A stretch of DNA of 30,038 nt from Haplomitrium mnioides (taxonomy: Eukaryota; Marchantiophyta; Haplomitriopsida; Calobryales), in the NCBI GenBank assembly GCA_049999725.1, contig JBNGIS010020134.1, positions 1 to 30,038 on the forward strand, in the 5' to 3' direction. The position numbers and the translations under genes are program-made. The first letter of the stretch is position 1. Every line of letters starts with the position of its first letter. The notes under the pieces were generated by a model, which worked only from the letters and a program-made list of their open reading frames with translations, ran no database searches and was not told the origin of the DNA. Below are positions 1 through 8,690 of the stretch, piece after piece.

Positions 1-312
1 AAAACAATTTTTTTTTCGAAAAGAAGATTTTAGTTTTAAATTTGATGTTTTTGAATGCCCAATCTTCAAAAAAAAAAATTCGACTGTCAAGTGAAACAGA
101 AACCCAGTAGCGGTTCTTGGTTCAAAGTAGTGGCTGTTTATCCACGTTTCTCCAAGAACTGCAATACCACAGCTCTCTTCTTGGTTCATAAGTGAAAGAG
201 ACATCGAAAGAAAACCTTTTGATGAGAGTACATGGCCTTATATACAAAAGCAAAAACAGACAAAAAAACTCAAAATGTCTAAAAATAGAAAACTACATGG
301 AATGTTGTGACA
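1..312 (-). mobile_element. LTR terminus (element X, copy 1), cut by window start
   Basis: Roughly positions 130-312 match 20030-20209 closely, and both copies stop at the same point, after GTTGTGACA on the plus strand. Read on the minus strand the element begins TGTCACAACA, a normal LTR start. A TATATAAGG box lies 67 nt inside the terminus in both copies (minus strand, 236-245 here). The gypsy pol reading frame (after Arg-Arg-Pro) stops being recognisable exactly at 312/313, so this LTR appears to have inserted into it. The rest of the element lies left of the window. Family and full length are unknown. Confidence 0.65.
236..245 (-). promoter_or_regulatory. Putative TATA box of element X LTR
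   Basis: The minus strand reads TATATAAGG 67 nt after the LTR start. The same nonamer sits at the same distance in the second copy (20134-20142). This implies an unusually short U3 if the minus orientation is right. Confidence 0.4.
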
Positions 313-595
313 GGTCTCCTCAAAATAGGTGCAGAAGTCAATCTACCTTTCAACTCTTGGAAGGCTCTCTCCTGGTCTTCACCCGAAATCCATTCATGAT
401 CCAGCTTGGTGAGCATGGTCAAGGGCTTGGCGATTTGGCTGAAACCTTTCACATATCTTTTGTAGTAACCAACCAATCCCAAAAATGCATAGACTTTACT
501 CACATTAGTGAGTTGTGGAATCTCACTAATAGCACTCACCTTAGTTTGTTGCACCCAAATCTTCTTGGATATATAGTGTGTCCCAAATACTCAAT
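313..595 (-). pseudogene. Ty3/gypsy RT-RNase H connection (MTase-gypsy)
   Basis: The minus-strand frame carries the connection segment typical of gypsy pol: GLVGYYKRYVKGFSQIAKPL, followed by WISGEDQERAFQELK and LTSAPILRRP. In the family the next residues open the RNase H domain, but here the frame runs into the LTR terminus at 312. It follows the RT fragment at 596-817 after a frame change. The identification as gypsy is secure. That it belongs to the same copy as the upstream RT is inferred from order and spacing. Confidence 0.85.
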
Positions 596-1306
596 CTAGT
601 CCTGGAAGAATTTGCACTTACTTGGATGCAACTTCAACCTGTGGTACTTGAGCCTGTCGAACACCACATGCATATGCCTCCAGTGCTCGTCCACATGTCC
701 TAAATAAACTAGAATATCATTGATATAACACTTGACAAAGTCCAAACCTGCAAGAACTCTGTCCATCACCCTCTCAAATTCAGCTAGTACGCTCTTCAAC
801 CCAAATGGTAAGAACAACCACTGATATAGTCAATCCTTGTTGTGTGCATCAATACTCCAATTTGAAAATGTTGTTTTAGCCATGTCCTCTTACCTCAATG
901 GCAGCTGATGGTACCTTGCTCTCAAATTCAACGAGCTAGAGATCTTAGCATGCCCGACTATATCAAAGATATCCTCAGGTGTAGGCATAGCATACCTATC
1001 AGACTTGGTCTGCCGATTGATAGGACGATAATCACCACACATCCTCCTATTGGTGTAGCTCCCATGTACATCTTTCTTGATTGGCATCATTGTGGTAGAT
1101 GCATATTCTCCAAATGACATCTCCACCAATCCAACCTCCAACAAATCTTGTGTCCTAGTTTGAATCAACCCCCTCTCCACCACACTATAATGGTATGGAC
1201 GTCGAAAAATAGGTGCATCACTAGCCAACTCAATCTGGATGCATGGTCCTCTCAAGGTCCCCAGATCCTTTATGCTAAAAGCAAAACAATGTGAAGAACA
1301 TTGCAA
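596..1306 (-). pseudogene. Ty3/gypsy reverse transcriptase (MTase-gypsy)
   Basis: This is the reverse transcriptase domain of a Ty3/gypsy polyprotein, which copies element RNA into cDNA. Reading 1306 to 890, the frame includes CGDYRPINRQTKSDRYAMPT and then LNLRARYHQLPLR, corresponding to the family's KLDLRSGYHQ motif. A stop and frame change follow. Reading 817 to 596 gives FLPFGLKS and KCYINDILVY, corresponding to the YxDD catalytic box. The Asp in the first motif and the first Asp of YxDD are both Asn here, so the enzyme would be dead even without the stops. The segment lies directly after the methyltransferase-like C part and a linker. Confidence 0.9.
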
Positions 1307-1651
1307 GAACTAATGTACATATGCACTCTGACCTCTTGTCAACTGCGGTCCAACTAGTGGCACCCATTTTTCCACAAGAGTCAAGTGATCTTCTTGCTTC
1401 ACATCTGGCTTTGCTGAAATTTGACTGGCTGAAATATGATGTGATAGAGTCAGACCTGAATCGTGATCCGCTGAACTGTCACTCCCTTGGGCTGAAATAT
1501 GATCGTCAGAAAAATGACTTACCAGAACTTCAGATGTGTGGACCAGCTCTAACATAGCCTCCCTGGTGCCTGATACTATGCCCCTAGCACTAGCCTTAAC
1601 TGTCCAAGAAGGTTGCATGCTGACTACCGGCGAGTTGGTCATCCTAGAAGA
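1307..1651 (-). pseudogene. Linker between MTase-like domain and RT
   Basis: An open minus-strand stretch (1642-1310) separates the methyltransferase-like C part from the RT. Its translation has no domain I recognise and is rich in Ser, Asp and His with several short acidic patches. It is probably the inter-domain spacer of the polyprotein, judged by position only. Confidence 0.45.
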
Positions 1652-2114
1652 TCACATCTTGCGCTGTTCAGCTACCCCCAAACTCACAATCCATGTAAGA
1701 CAATTCAAATCCATGGCTTGTCCTAGCACATAGCGTTGCTCAATCTTGACGACAGATGCAACAACAGTGGTACTAGTAGAGAACCCCATTGCCCTCTCTA
1801 TCTCATTGGCATTGGCTTCCACCAACTTCTGCAAGGTTGCATCCCAAATAAGACTAGGGCTTCCTACTATAAATGCATAAGACGCATGATGACTCACCAA
1901 TGTGAGTAATGCTCCACGAGGTTGATCTACCACGTTGACTAACGCTAGTGGTGGGCGGTTAGCACAAAGTACCCTCTAAGCATGACGTCCCACATCCAAA
2001 ATATCATCCACAATGGCGTTAGATGACCTTGTTATCGCATGAGCACCGCATGCATACACACGTGAGTCTCCAATACAAATGAGTAGAATGATTAGGTTGA
2101 GACTACTTACATAG

Positions 2115-2116
<2 letters not shown>
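1652..2116 (-). pseudogene. DNA cytosine-5 methyltransferase-like domain, C-terminal part
   Basis: The minus-strand frame from about 2116 to 1652 has one stop (near 1975). It reads like the last third of a C5-MTase fold: a VDDILDVGRH stretch, LVSHHASYAF, then NEIERAMGF in the place of motif IX and LGQAMDLNCLTW in the place of motif X. C5-MTases transfer methyl from S-adenosylmethionine to cytosine C5. This piece leads directly into a gypsy linker and RT, so it lies inside a retrotransposon pol. The N part with motifs I and IV is at 7621-7973, across a copia insertion and an assembly gap. The fold assignment rests on motif order. I could not run a profile search. Confidence 0.7.

Positions 2117-2202
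<86 letters not shown>
2117..2202. repeat. (TA)43 microsatellite
   Basis: There are 86 bp of uninterrupted TA. The tract sits exactly between the methyltransferase-like frame (ending about 2116) and the TGTTA that follows the copia polypurine tract on the minus strand. It occupies the place where a copia 3' LTR of several hundred bases would be expected. Confidence 0.98.
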
Positions 2203-2203
<1 letters not shown>

Positions 2204-2205
2204 CA

Positions 2206-2214
2206 CTCCCCCTT
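2206..2214 (-). other. Polypurine tract of the minus-strand copia element
   Basis: The minus strand reads AAGGGGGAG followed at once by TGTTA (2205-2201), the classic PPT-LTR junction of plant copia elements. It lies about 500 bp past the end of the RNase H frame, a plausible 3' untranslated spacing. Confidence 0.7.
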
Positions 2215-2690
2215 GGCTGATTTTTCTTCTAATAATCAACCACATTTATGACTATATGCTATCTAAGTCCAAATCCTATTTTATGTATGGTCTCATTAAA
2301 ACCCTCTCGCTTTCTTCTGAGGGAAAGAGTGCCACCACATAATTGATAGGTAATAATAAAATATGATGATAGTGTATGGAGTGTGTGTAAATAACAAAAA
2401 TGTCAAAATGTCATTTTAATGGTAAAGCTAATATGTGGTGTTGTTGCGTCTTCATAGTTGTATCGTTGCGTTGTGTGTACTTATATCCTAGAGATCTGTT
2501 TGAAAAAGTGATGTCAACCCCAAAAGCTGAGGAGTGAGTCAGCTTCTGCTATAAAACTTTGCTTGCCATTACTCGTATGACATTTCAGACACATTAGATA
2601 ATGTTCAAAATAAATGACTAAATATACAATCCTTGATGTTCATGACTAAAGGTCAGAGAGAAAAAAATATAAGCAATCATTGTTTGTTGT
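2215..2690 (-). mobile_element. Copia 3' non-coding internal region
   Basis: No reading frame I recognise occurs between the end of the copia RNase H frame and the PPT. The DNA is AT-rich, with an ATTAAAACCCTCTCG-type stretch near 2295. I see no other feature here. Confidence 0.5.
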
Positions 2691-3980
2691 TTTGTTGCAA
2701 TTCAAATAGTCTTTGTAAACCAAGCCATTGAGTATGTGCAATGTATAGGGCAGGTGGAAGTGGTTTAGTGAAGATATCTGCTTTGTTATCCTTACTTGCT
2801 ATCCATTGGAAATTTATTTTGTCATCGTGTTGCTCATAAATGTAAGAGAATTTAGGGGCAATGTGTTTAATTTTGTCGCCCTCGGTAAAACCTTGAGCAA
2901 TTTGGTCAACGTATGGTTGATTGTCCTCATATATTATTGTAGGGGACTGAAGCAGAGGTTGGCCCGTATTGATGTTGATATGATTAATGAGTTGTCAAAG
3001 CCATATACATTCCCAACTAGCTTCATAGAGTGCTATGAATTCTGCATGGTTGGTCGAGGTAGTTGTAATTGTCTTTTTGGTGCTTTTCCATGAGATGGCA
3101 ATGCTTCCTTTAAGGAAGACATATCATGTTTGAGACTTTGCATCATCAAGATCAAATAAATATCTAGCATCGGCATAACCGATAATATCATTTGTTGCAT
3201 TTATGGGAAAGAATAGCCCCATGTCATTTGTACCTTTCAAGTATTTGAAAATGTGTTTGAGCCCATTCCAGTAGCAAATGGTGGGCTGGGAGTTGTGCCT
3301 TGTGAGCATGTTTACTACAAAATATATATCAGGTCTGCTCTGATTTGCAAGGTACATGAGAGCTCCGATTGCCAAGAGATATGGTTTTTCTGATCCCAGA
3401 GTTTGTTCATGTTCCTTTTACTTTCCAAACATGTCATTTGCTGGGTTTGAAGATCTCATTTCCATGGGAGTGCTCGTGGGATGAGCATTGTCCATATTGA
3501 ATTGTTTGAGAATCTTGGCCATATATGTGGACTAGTGGATCAGAATACCGTCAAGCAGATGCTCAAACTGGATGCCAATACAGAGATTAGGTTCTTTGAT
3601 GTCTCGCATTTCAAATATGTCTTTCAATTTGGCAATTGTGCTGGAAGCTAGAGTTTTTGTGCCAAAATTTTTTATGTCGTCTACATAAGTGCAACTACAA
3701 CGTATTTAGAGCCTATATGTTTCATGAACATGCATGGAGCAATGTCATCATTTGTAAAATTAAGTGTCATCATCCTTGATTTGAATCTCTGGTACCAATT
3801 TTTGCCACTCTGTTTGAGCCCATATATCAATTTCAGGACTTGAACTGCCATTTGTGTGCCTGACTGATTAATTGGTGATCCAAATGCATTAATAGAATGT
3901 TTTGCCAACTTCACATTTCCATGTGGTATACTTTGATGGTGAGAGACAAAAAGTTCACTTTGTTTGTTGCTCATGCAGCT
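2691..3980 (-). pseudogene. Ty1/copia RT C-terminal half and RNase H
   Basis: The minus strand encodes the second half of a copia polyprotein in several frames. VLKLIYGLKQSGKNWYQRF (near 3840-3780) is the copia RT signature. The catalytic YVDD is present near 3690 but a one-base frameshift separates it from the preceding VVVAL. ALMYLANQSRPDIYFVVNML and LKHIFKYLKGT (3375-3124) belong to the RT-RNase H junction, and GYADA and NHAEFIAL are RNase H landmarks. The frame ends near 2742 with DNKADIFTKPLP, the usual end of copia pol. There are several in-frame stops. The N-terminal half resumes at about 5780, across an insertion. Confidence 0.92.
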
Positions 3981-3984
3981 TGTA

Positions 3985-4330
3985 TGTATTTGGGACTAAA
4001 GGTCCTCTGCAGCTCTATGTGCTCAGCAAATGCGCATGTTCGACTAAAGATCCTTTGTAATGCTGCTTGCTCAGCGAGTGTGCTCGCTGGTCTAAAGGTC
4101 CTTTGTAATGTTGTTTGCTCAGCGAGTGCACTGGTTGGACTAAAGGTCCTTTGTAATATTGCTTGCTCAGCGAGTGCGCTGGCTGGACTAAAGGTCCCTT
4201 GTAATGCTACTTGCTCAGCAAGTACGCTGGCTAGACTAAAGGTCCTTTGTAATCAATATGCAACTTGCATTCCATCATTTAGCATTGTCTTTTCGACATG
4301 AGGACTAAAGGTCCTCTCTGGATTAACATG
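3985..4330. repeat. Tandem array, 48-bp unit, GGACTAAAGGTCC core
   Basis: About five units of 48 bp (16 codons) run from near 3990 to 4250, each opening with ACTAAAGGTCCTTTGTAAT and closing with GCTCAGCGAGTGCGCTGG. Shorter related copies lie at either end. Because the unit is a multiple of three, a plus-strand frame stays open and gives a Cys/Ala/Leu-rich 16-residue repeat, which I regard as a by-product. The GGAC-GTCC core is a near-palindrome and also appears in the array at 5450-5760. Confidence 0.9.
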
Positions 4331-4426
4331 GGCCTTTTCTGGACTGTGAAGGCATGAAGCGGATACATGGCTTCTTCTATGTTTGAAATTCATGGCATAG
4401 TAGTTGGGGTATTTGCAGGAAGGATA
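4331..4426. other. Unassigned spacer after 48-bp array
   Basis: This is a short stretch between the tandem array and the LTR-like segment. No domain or repeat is recognised. Confidence 0.3.
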
Positions 4427-4874
4427 TGGAAGATTTCAAAGACATTGGAGGAAATATGGTTTTTTCGATTTTTAGCAAAATCTGTACAGACTTAATTGTG
4501 TTCTTATTAGATTCATGTTAAAGCTGATATTTTCTAGGTAAATAATTTATGTCAAATGTCATTAGTGACAATTTAAAGAAGTGAAAAATCTGTTGTAAAC
4601 CGAGAGTTATAACCGGTCAAAGGTAAAATAGAACTCTGCATAAAAGTCAAAACAGAGAGTGTTTTAATAACAGAAAATAAAAATATTATTATATGGGTAG
4701 AAAGCTTATTTAACAAGCTTTCCAACAAGGTATAGTACAAGCAATTTGGATTAGTATCAAGGATTTTAGAGAGATTCTTCTAGAAGGACTAAAAAGTAGA
4801 AAAGACAAGAAAAGCTACTTTAATCTTTGACTTGCTCTTTGAGGGAATCTCGAAATATGAAAGTAGCTTTTGTA

Positions 4875-4884
4875 NNNNNNNNNN
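4875..4884. other. Assembly gap (10 N)
   Basis: Ten Ns of conventional length, so true gap size is unknown. Confidence 1.
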
Positions 4885-5038
4885 TGAGAAAAGCTCCAAA
4901 TGAGAAGCTTCTTGAGAAAAGGCAAAGATACTTTAGTAGATACTTTAGGAGATACTTTAGAATTTAAAATTGAAAGGCTAGCTTTTACCTAGGGTTAAAG
5001 AATCTCTAGGGTTTACTAGTAGTAATTAGCTAGACTAG

Positions 5039-5047
5039 TATATAAGG
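5039..5047 (+). promoter_or_regulatory. Putative TATA box of LTR-like segment
   Basis: TATATAAGG on the plus strand, followed by a GA-rich leader-like stretch. It is the same nonamer as in the element X LTRs. Confidence 0.4.
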
Positions 5048-5449
5048 AGGGAGAAGAGAGAGCAAAGGGGACTTGGAGTGGCTTGAGCCTAGACTTTCAT
5101 TTTCACACTTGGGGAGTTCATTCTTGGAGAGACCATTGGAGAAGCGCTTGGAGGAGCTCTTGGAGGAGTTGCCAAGAAGACTCATTGGAGGACAAGCACT
5201 TGAGGAGGGGTTTCCAATAGAGTGAGGAGTTGTGGAGAGTGAGAAAGGGTGAGAGCATGAGAGTGTTGAGAGATTTCTAGAGCAAAGAGTTTGATATTGG
5301 GCAAGAGATTTTGTATTGAGTACTTCTTTATATATATTCTCTAGGAATTGTTGAGTTTTGATATGTGCAATCTTACTTCTATTCCCCTCTCATCTTAAAT
5401 GTGCACTCAACATCAAAGTCACATGAGGAGAAACCGACGAAGCAAGTAG

Positions 5450-5760
5450 CTTCACAAGACAGAAGGTCCTTTCATTTGTTGGCCATTGAGGACAAAAGGT
5501 CCTTTTCTCATATTGAGGTCTTTGTGGACAAAAGATCTATTTTGAATCATTGTGCATTTGTGGACTAATGGTCCATTTTTATAGTGCATTTCATGAGGGA
5601 CAAAAGGTCTAACCTCAGAATTTAGGCCTTTAGAGACAAAAGGTCTAATCTTAATATATGGGCCATGAGTAACAAAAGGTCTAATCTCAGTATTTGGGCC
5701 ATAAGAGATAAAAGGTCTAATCTCAGTATTTGGGCCGCTTGGGACTAAAGATCCATATGC
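5450..5760. repeat. Tandem array, about 36-bp unit, GACAAAAGGTCC core
   Basis: Eight or nine degenerate units of about 36 bp are each marked by GACAAAAGGTC(C/T). The best-preserved units end in AATCTCAGTATTTGGGCC. The unit is close to twelve codons, so long frames stay open on both strands (the minus frame repeats GPNTEIRPF). The core matches that of the 48-bp array at 3985-4330, on the other side of the LTR-like segment. The minus frame is joined directly to copia RT sequence at about 5780. Confidence 0.88.
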
Positions 5761-5779
5761 ACAGTGGTTGTTCTCCCCT

Positions 5780-6300
5780 TGAATATGAAATGCCATTCTT
5801 GATATAAGTTCAAAAGGTGACTTCATAAAAGTATGGGTGTCTAGAGTACCATCTAGGTAGGCCATGATGACGTCTATAATGTGCATGGTCAGATGGCGTT
5901 GAATAGCAAATGCTATAATGTATATGTAAGTTATAGTGTCCATGACAGGTGAGTATGTGAGGTCATAGTCATGTCCATGAATCTAAGTATATCCTTTGGC
6001 CACTAATCTTGCTTTATATCTTGTGACATCACCCTCTGCATTGTATTTGTAGACAAAAATAATTCTGTAATCTGTTAGATGCATGTCTAGAAGTGCTGGC
6101 ATAACAGATCCAAATACTTGTCATTGTATGAGAGAGTCAAGCTCCAAATTTATTGTTTTTTCCCATTGGAGCCAATCGGTTCTTAATTGTGCTTCTCATA
6201 CAGATAAAGGATCAGGAGTATCATTTTCTATTGATTGTGATACAGAAAATGCAAATAAGTTATCCATAGTGGTCTGGGTTCTGTCCCATATTTGACCGAT
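5780..6300 (-). pseudogene. Ty1/copia RT N-terminal half
   Basis: On the minus strand the frame shows TRYKARLVAKGYT then HDYDLTYSPVMDTITY and HLTMHIIDVIMAYLDGTLDT, which is the start of the copia-type RT (RVT_2) with its first catalytic Asp retained. A stop falls after AKGYT. The domain breaks off after FMKSP, where the copia family continues towards the YGLKQSG motif. That motif is found 1.9 kb away at about 3840, so the RT is split by the insertion carrying the arrays. Confidence 0.9.
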
Positions 6301-6966
6301 ATGGGAATAGTCAATTGCTATTTCATCATTGTTTATTGCAACGTGTAATGATGTCGGTGATGTTGGCTTATTTTTTGAGCCTTTAGGTCTGCAATGCTTT
6401 GCTCTAGGCTGAATTTCAGTAGCAGGTGCGTCGGCTTTTTGAAGTCATACTGGTGCATTGGCAGCTTCAATATGTGATTTGGTGATGCTGGCTGTAATGC
6501 TAAATGCATCAAGCATTTTGATTAATGTTTATTGTAAATGGAGGAGTCGTCTGACTTCGGCATCGGAATGTCCCTTTCATTGGTCAAAGTCTATTGACAA
6601 GTGTTGGTGCCATATTAAGTTGTCCTCATGTTTGGGTTGTACAGCTTTGTCCTCTTGTGTCAGATGTGGAAAGGATTCTTCAAAGAATTGACAGTTTGCG
6701 AATCAAGATTTAAACACATCAGAGGTTGAGGGTTCAAGATATCGGATGATAGAAGGAGATTCAAAACTGATATATATGCCTTTTTGGCATTATGGTCCCA
6801 TCTTTGTTTGGTGTGGTCCTAAGATTGAGACAAGTACGAGGCAACCAAATGTGCATAGATGTGATATATCTATTGGGATTCCCACATCAAGTTGATGTGG
6901 GGAGTTCTGATTAAATGCAGATGGTCTGTAGTGCAATAGAGATGTTGTGTGCATGACTGCATGTAC
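6301..6966 (-). pseudogene. Ty1/copia integrase C-terminal and spacer region
   Basis: The minus frame continues from the integrase core with RPSAFNQNSPHQL, ISHLCTFGCLV, then KGIYISFESPSIIRYLEP and FANCQFFEESFP. These are characteristic of the post-core region of plant copia integrase. Further on is a Lys/Pro-rich spacer (RPKGSKNKPT) before the RT. Several stops interrupt the frame. Confidence 0.85.
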
Positions 6967-7425
6967 TTAGACAATGGTGAGGAGGTTTGAATTCAAAATT
7001 AATGGTCTTGCTATGAGTTGCATTCTCTTAATAGCAGATTCTGCAATGCCACTTTGAAAGTGTACACGTAGAACGGTATATTGTATGTCTATGTCAGCAT
7101 ATGAGCAGAAATCATCAAAAGTTTGTGAAGAGAATTCTTTGGCGTTGTCCACTCTCAGGTTTCTGATTGGGTAATCAAGGAACTGGGCTAAGAGATTTAA
7201 GATTTGGGACAACAGCTTCAAGAAGACCATGTTTTTGGTCGTAACAAGCCATACTTCTGACCATTTGGATGATGCATCAATGGTGTCGAGAAAGTATTGG
7301 AATGGTCCCAAAGGTGGATGGTCAGGTCCACAGACATCAACGTGGATTCTCTCGAGAAAACGAGGAATCGTGATTGTTGTTTTGTCATGAGAAGTTCTCA
7401 GTTTGCCTTGTGCGCACGCTAACTA
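6967..7425 (-). pseudogene. Ty1/copia integrase catalytic core
   Basis: The open frame 7311-6967 carries the integrase core that joins element cDNA to host DNA. The catalytic triad is visible: Asp in LDTIDASSKW, Asp in LRVDNAKEF and Glu in GIAESAIKRMQ. Upstream in the same frame are ACAQGKLRTS and ERIHVDVCGP, the entrance to the core. All three catalytic residues survive although the rest of the polyprotein is broken. Confidence 0.93.
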
Positions 7426-7610
7426 TGGAGTATTCAATGGCAGGGGGTGCATGTTTTGTGGTATACCTTTGCTATCATTTTTTATGCGGTAGAACATGTC
7501 TCGGTCAGAATGCCCTGGGTGGTTGTGCCATGTGAGAGTTGTAGAGACCAGTTTCGTGGAGAGATAATATGAGCATATTTTTGTAATGTACAGTTCAGGT
7601 GGTGACAGTG
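7426..7610 (-). pseudogene. Copia GAG-pre-integrase zinc-binding region
   Basis: The minus frame reads LTWHNHPGHSDRDMFYRIKN, equivalent to the WHxRLGH segment whose two His help bind zinc. The paired Cys segment lies 30 residues on (LACAQGK), but a TAG stop falls where the first Cys would be. The frame runs into the N gap, so the gag region, PBS and 5' LTR of this copia are not visible. Confidence 0.8.
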
Positions 7611-7620
7611 NNNNNNNNNN
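7611..7620. other. Assembly gap (10 N)
   Basis: The gap separates copia integrase sequence (left) from methyltransferase-like sequence (right). If the two sides belong together, the gap should hide the copia gag and 5' LTR plus the central part of the methyltransferase. An open frame crosses the Ns only because they are arbitrary. Confidence 1.
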
Positions 7621-7973
7621 AATAATTTTGAGTGAGGGTCTTGCAACTCTTGGCCCAAACTAGCCCTCAATTGGCCCTAACATGGCCATCCTACAATCAA
7701 CAAATCCACATGCTCCACTCTAGCAAAGTGGTCCGTCCCTAGTAACAAAATATCGATCGACAATGCATGCAAATAACCTCACACTGCACTAACTGAAAGC
7801 AATTGTGGAAATTTCTCAACCATTAGCGCCACATGTCTTAAGGAGATTTTGTGGGCGATCTCACCCTTCTCCATATATAAATACCGTCGAACTAGAATCT
7901 CTGCCTGGAGTACAGCAGCTTATACTGTACTGATGCCTCAAAACAACTCCAACAAATAAATACCATCAATAGA
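7621..7973 (-). pseudogene. DNA cytosine-5 methyltransferase-like domain, N-terminal part
   Basis: One minus-strand frame, with four stops in about 117 codons, has the layout of the first third of a C5-MTase. LLELF*GIST at the start matches motif I, the S-adenosylmethionine-binding DLFxGIGG loop. Further on are AEILVRRYLYMEK and DLLIVGWPC*GQ, matching motif IV with the catalytic Pro-Cys. QELQDPHSKL follows, as in the family's G-x-x-D-x-R-x-x-LF. The stop after Pro-Cys stands where Gln is expected (CAG to TAG). The piece follows gypsy gag and protease on the same strand and ends at the gap. The C part is at 1652-2116. Confidence 0.75.
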
Positions 7974-8278
7974 ATACTGCCATGAAATCAACATTGTATC
8001 TAATGGTGAAAGATCTATAGGTCCAAGTGTGGCTGAACCATCTAGTGCAAGACATGGCGCAATGCATCCTCAACCAACCTGGATGCATGTACCTGCCACA
8101 ACCTCTCTTTAGTTCCACTCATAGGAATCACCTCACCTGACAATGATGATGATGGCCTCATAACCTCTAGAGGCGTCTTATCGATGGAAGGAATGTCGGT
8201 TGCATGTACATTCCCCTCGAGCAAGACTTAGTCAGAGAAGTTGGTGATAATCTCACAAAATGCTGATAATACCATAGG
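7974..8278 (-). pseudogene. Spacer between protease and MTase-like domain
   Basis: A minus-strand open stretch (8224-8042) encodes a Ser-rich segment and then HASRLVEDALRHVLH, without a recognised domain. It lies between the protease and the methyltransferase-like N part and is probably polyprotein spacer. Confidence 0.4.
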
Positions 8279-8690
8279 TTAAGATAGTGGACCCCCAACT
8301 GGTCTACTGAATCCGACAAGTAACCTGCTCAATTGTGCCTCTCTAGATTGCCACTTAAGCCTATAGAACACTAACTCGTCCCAAAAATCAATAATGAACC
8401 CCATGAGATATAACACCGTACACCCCGCCAAAACATCAGAAGACTCGACCTTGGTAAGTATGGCCCGAACACTCACATATGAGCTATCTATGAGATGATC
8501 AACTTGCACTCTAAGCTTGATCTCTCCACCTGTGATGTGTTGCCCCGTGGGTGAAAGTCCTCCCAATGAAGTCTGGATTGGAAAAGGGCAAATCTCCACA
8601 TCTCCGGGCTTCAATCCTAACCCCTACACAGTTGACTTGCATAACATCAACAGTTGTGCACCTATGTCCAATAACACTCTAGTTGGTTGG
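8279..8690 (-). pseudogene. Ty3/gypsy aspartic protease (MTase-gypsy)
   Basis: The minus frame reads VLLDIGAQLLML near 8670-8640, corresponding to the DSGA/DTGA active site, with the Ser/Thr replaced by Ile. It continues through a stop to FPIQTSLGG, then SSDVLAGCTVLYLMGFIIDF and WDELVFYRLKW. The middle part matches the 'YDxLLGxxxLYPMG' segment of retropepsins from this type of gypsy element. The protease would cleave the gag-pol polyprotein. It lies between gag and the methyltransferase-like domain. Confidence 0.75.

Larger units (their letters stand above)
4427..5369 (+). mobile_element. LTR-like segment inside the copia RT insertion
   Basis: This stretch looks like a plant LTR in plus orientation. 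It has an AT-rich first half, a TATATAAGG box at 5039-5047, a purine-rich GA stretch with repeated TTGGAGGAG motifs (5100-5240), then a T-rich tail with TTGTATTGAGTACTTC near 5315. No coding domain is seen. Exact ends and target-site duplication could not be fixed, and ten Ns interrupt it at 4875-4884. The limits are estimates. Confidence 0.4.

Noticed and set aside
1976-2245. Minus frame with a long Ile-Tyr repeat
   Set aside because: The repeat is translation of the (TA)43 microsatellite. Only the part after it (below 2117) is MTase-like.
3897-4301. 134-codon plus-strand frame with 16-residue Cys/Ala-rich repeats
   Set aside because: It is the by-product of a 48-bp tandem array whose period is a multiple of three. 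It starts inside antisense copia RT and has no domain.
3985-4330. CRISPR-like repeat pattern
   Set aside because: The units are directly adjacent and similar along their whole length, with no unique spacers. The context is a plant retroelement.
4427-5369. A host promoter and first exon (TATA box at 5039, GA-rich leader)
   Set aside because: The segment lies inside a split copia RT and has LTR-like composition. No start codon leads into a recognisable product. An LTR is the simpler reading.
7482-7670. Minus frame spanning the N gap
   Set aside because: The frame joins copia and MTase sequence through ten arbitrary Ns and cannot be one protein.
1652-7973. MTase-like parts as a host chromomethylase or DRM gene
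   Set aside because: They are flanked in the same orientation by gypsy protease on one side and gypsy RT on the other, with no host-type N-terminal domains (chromo, BAH or UBA) seen.
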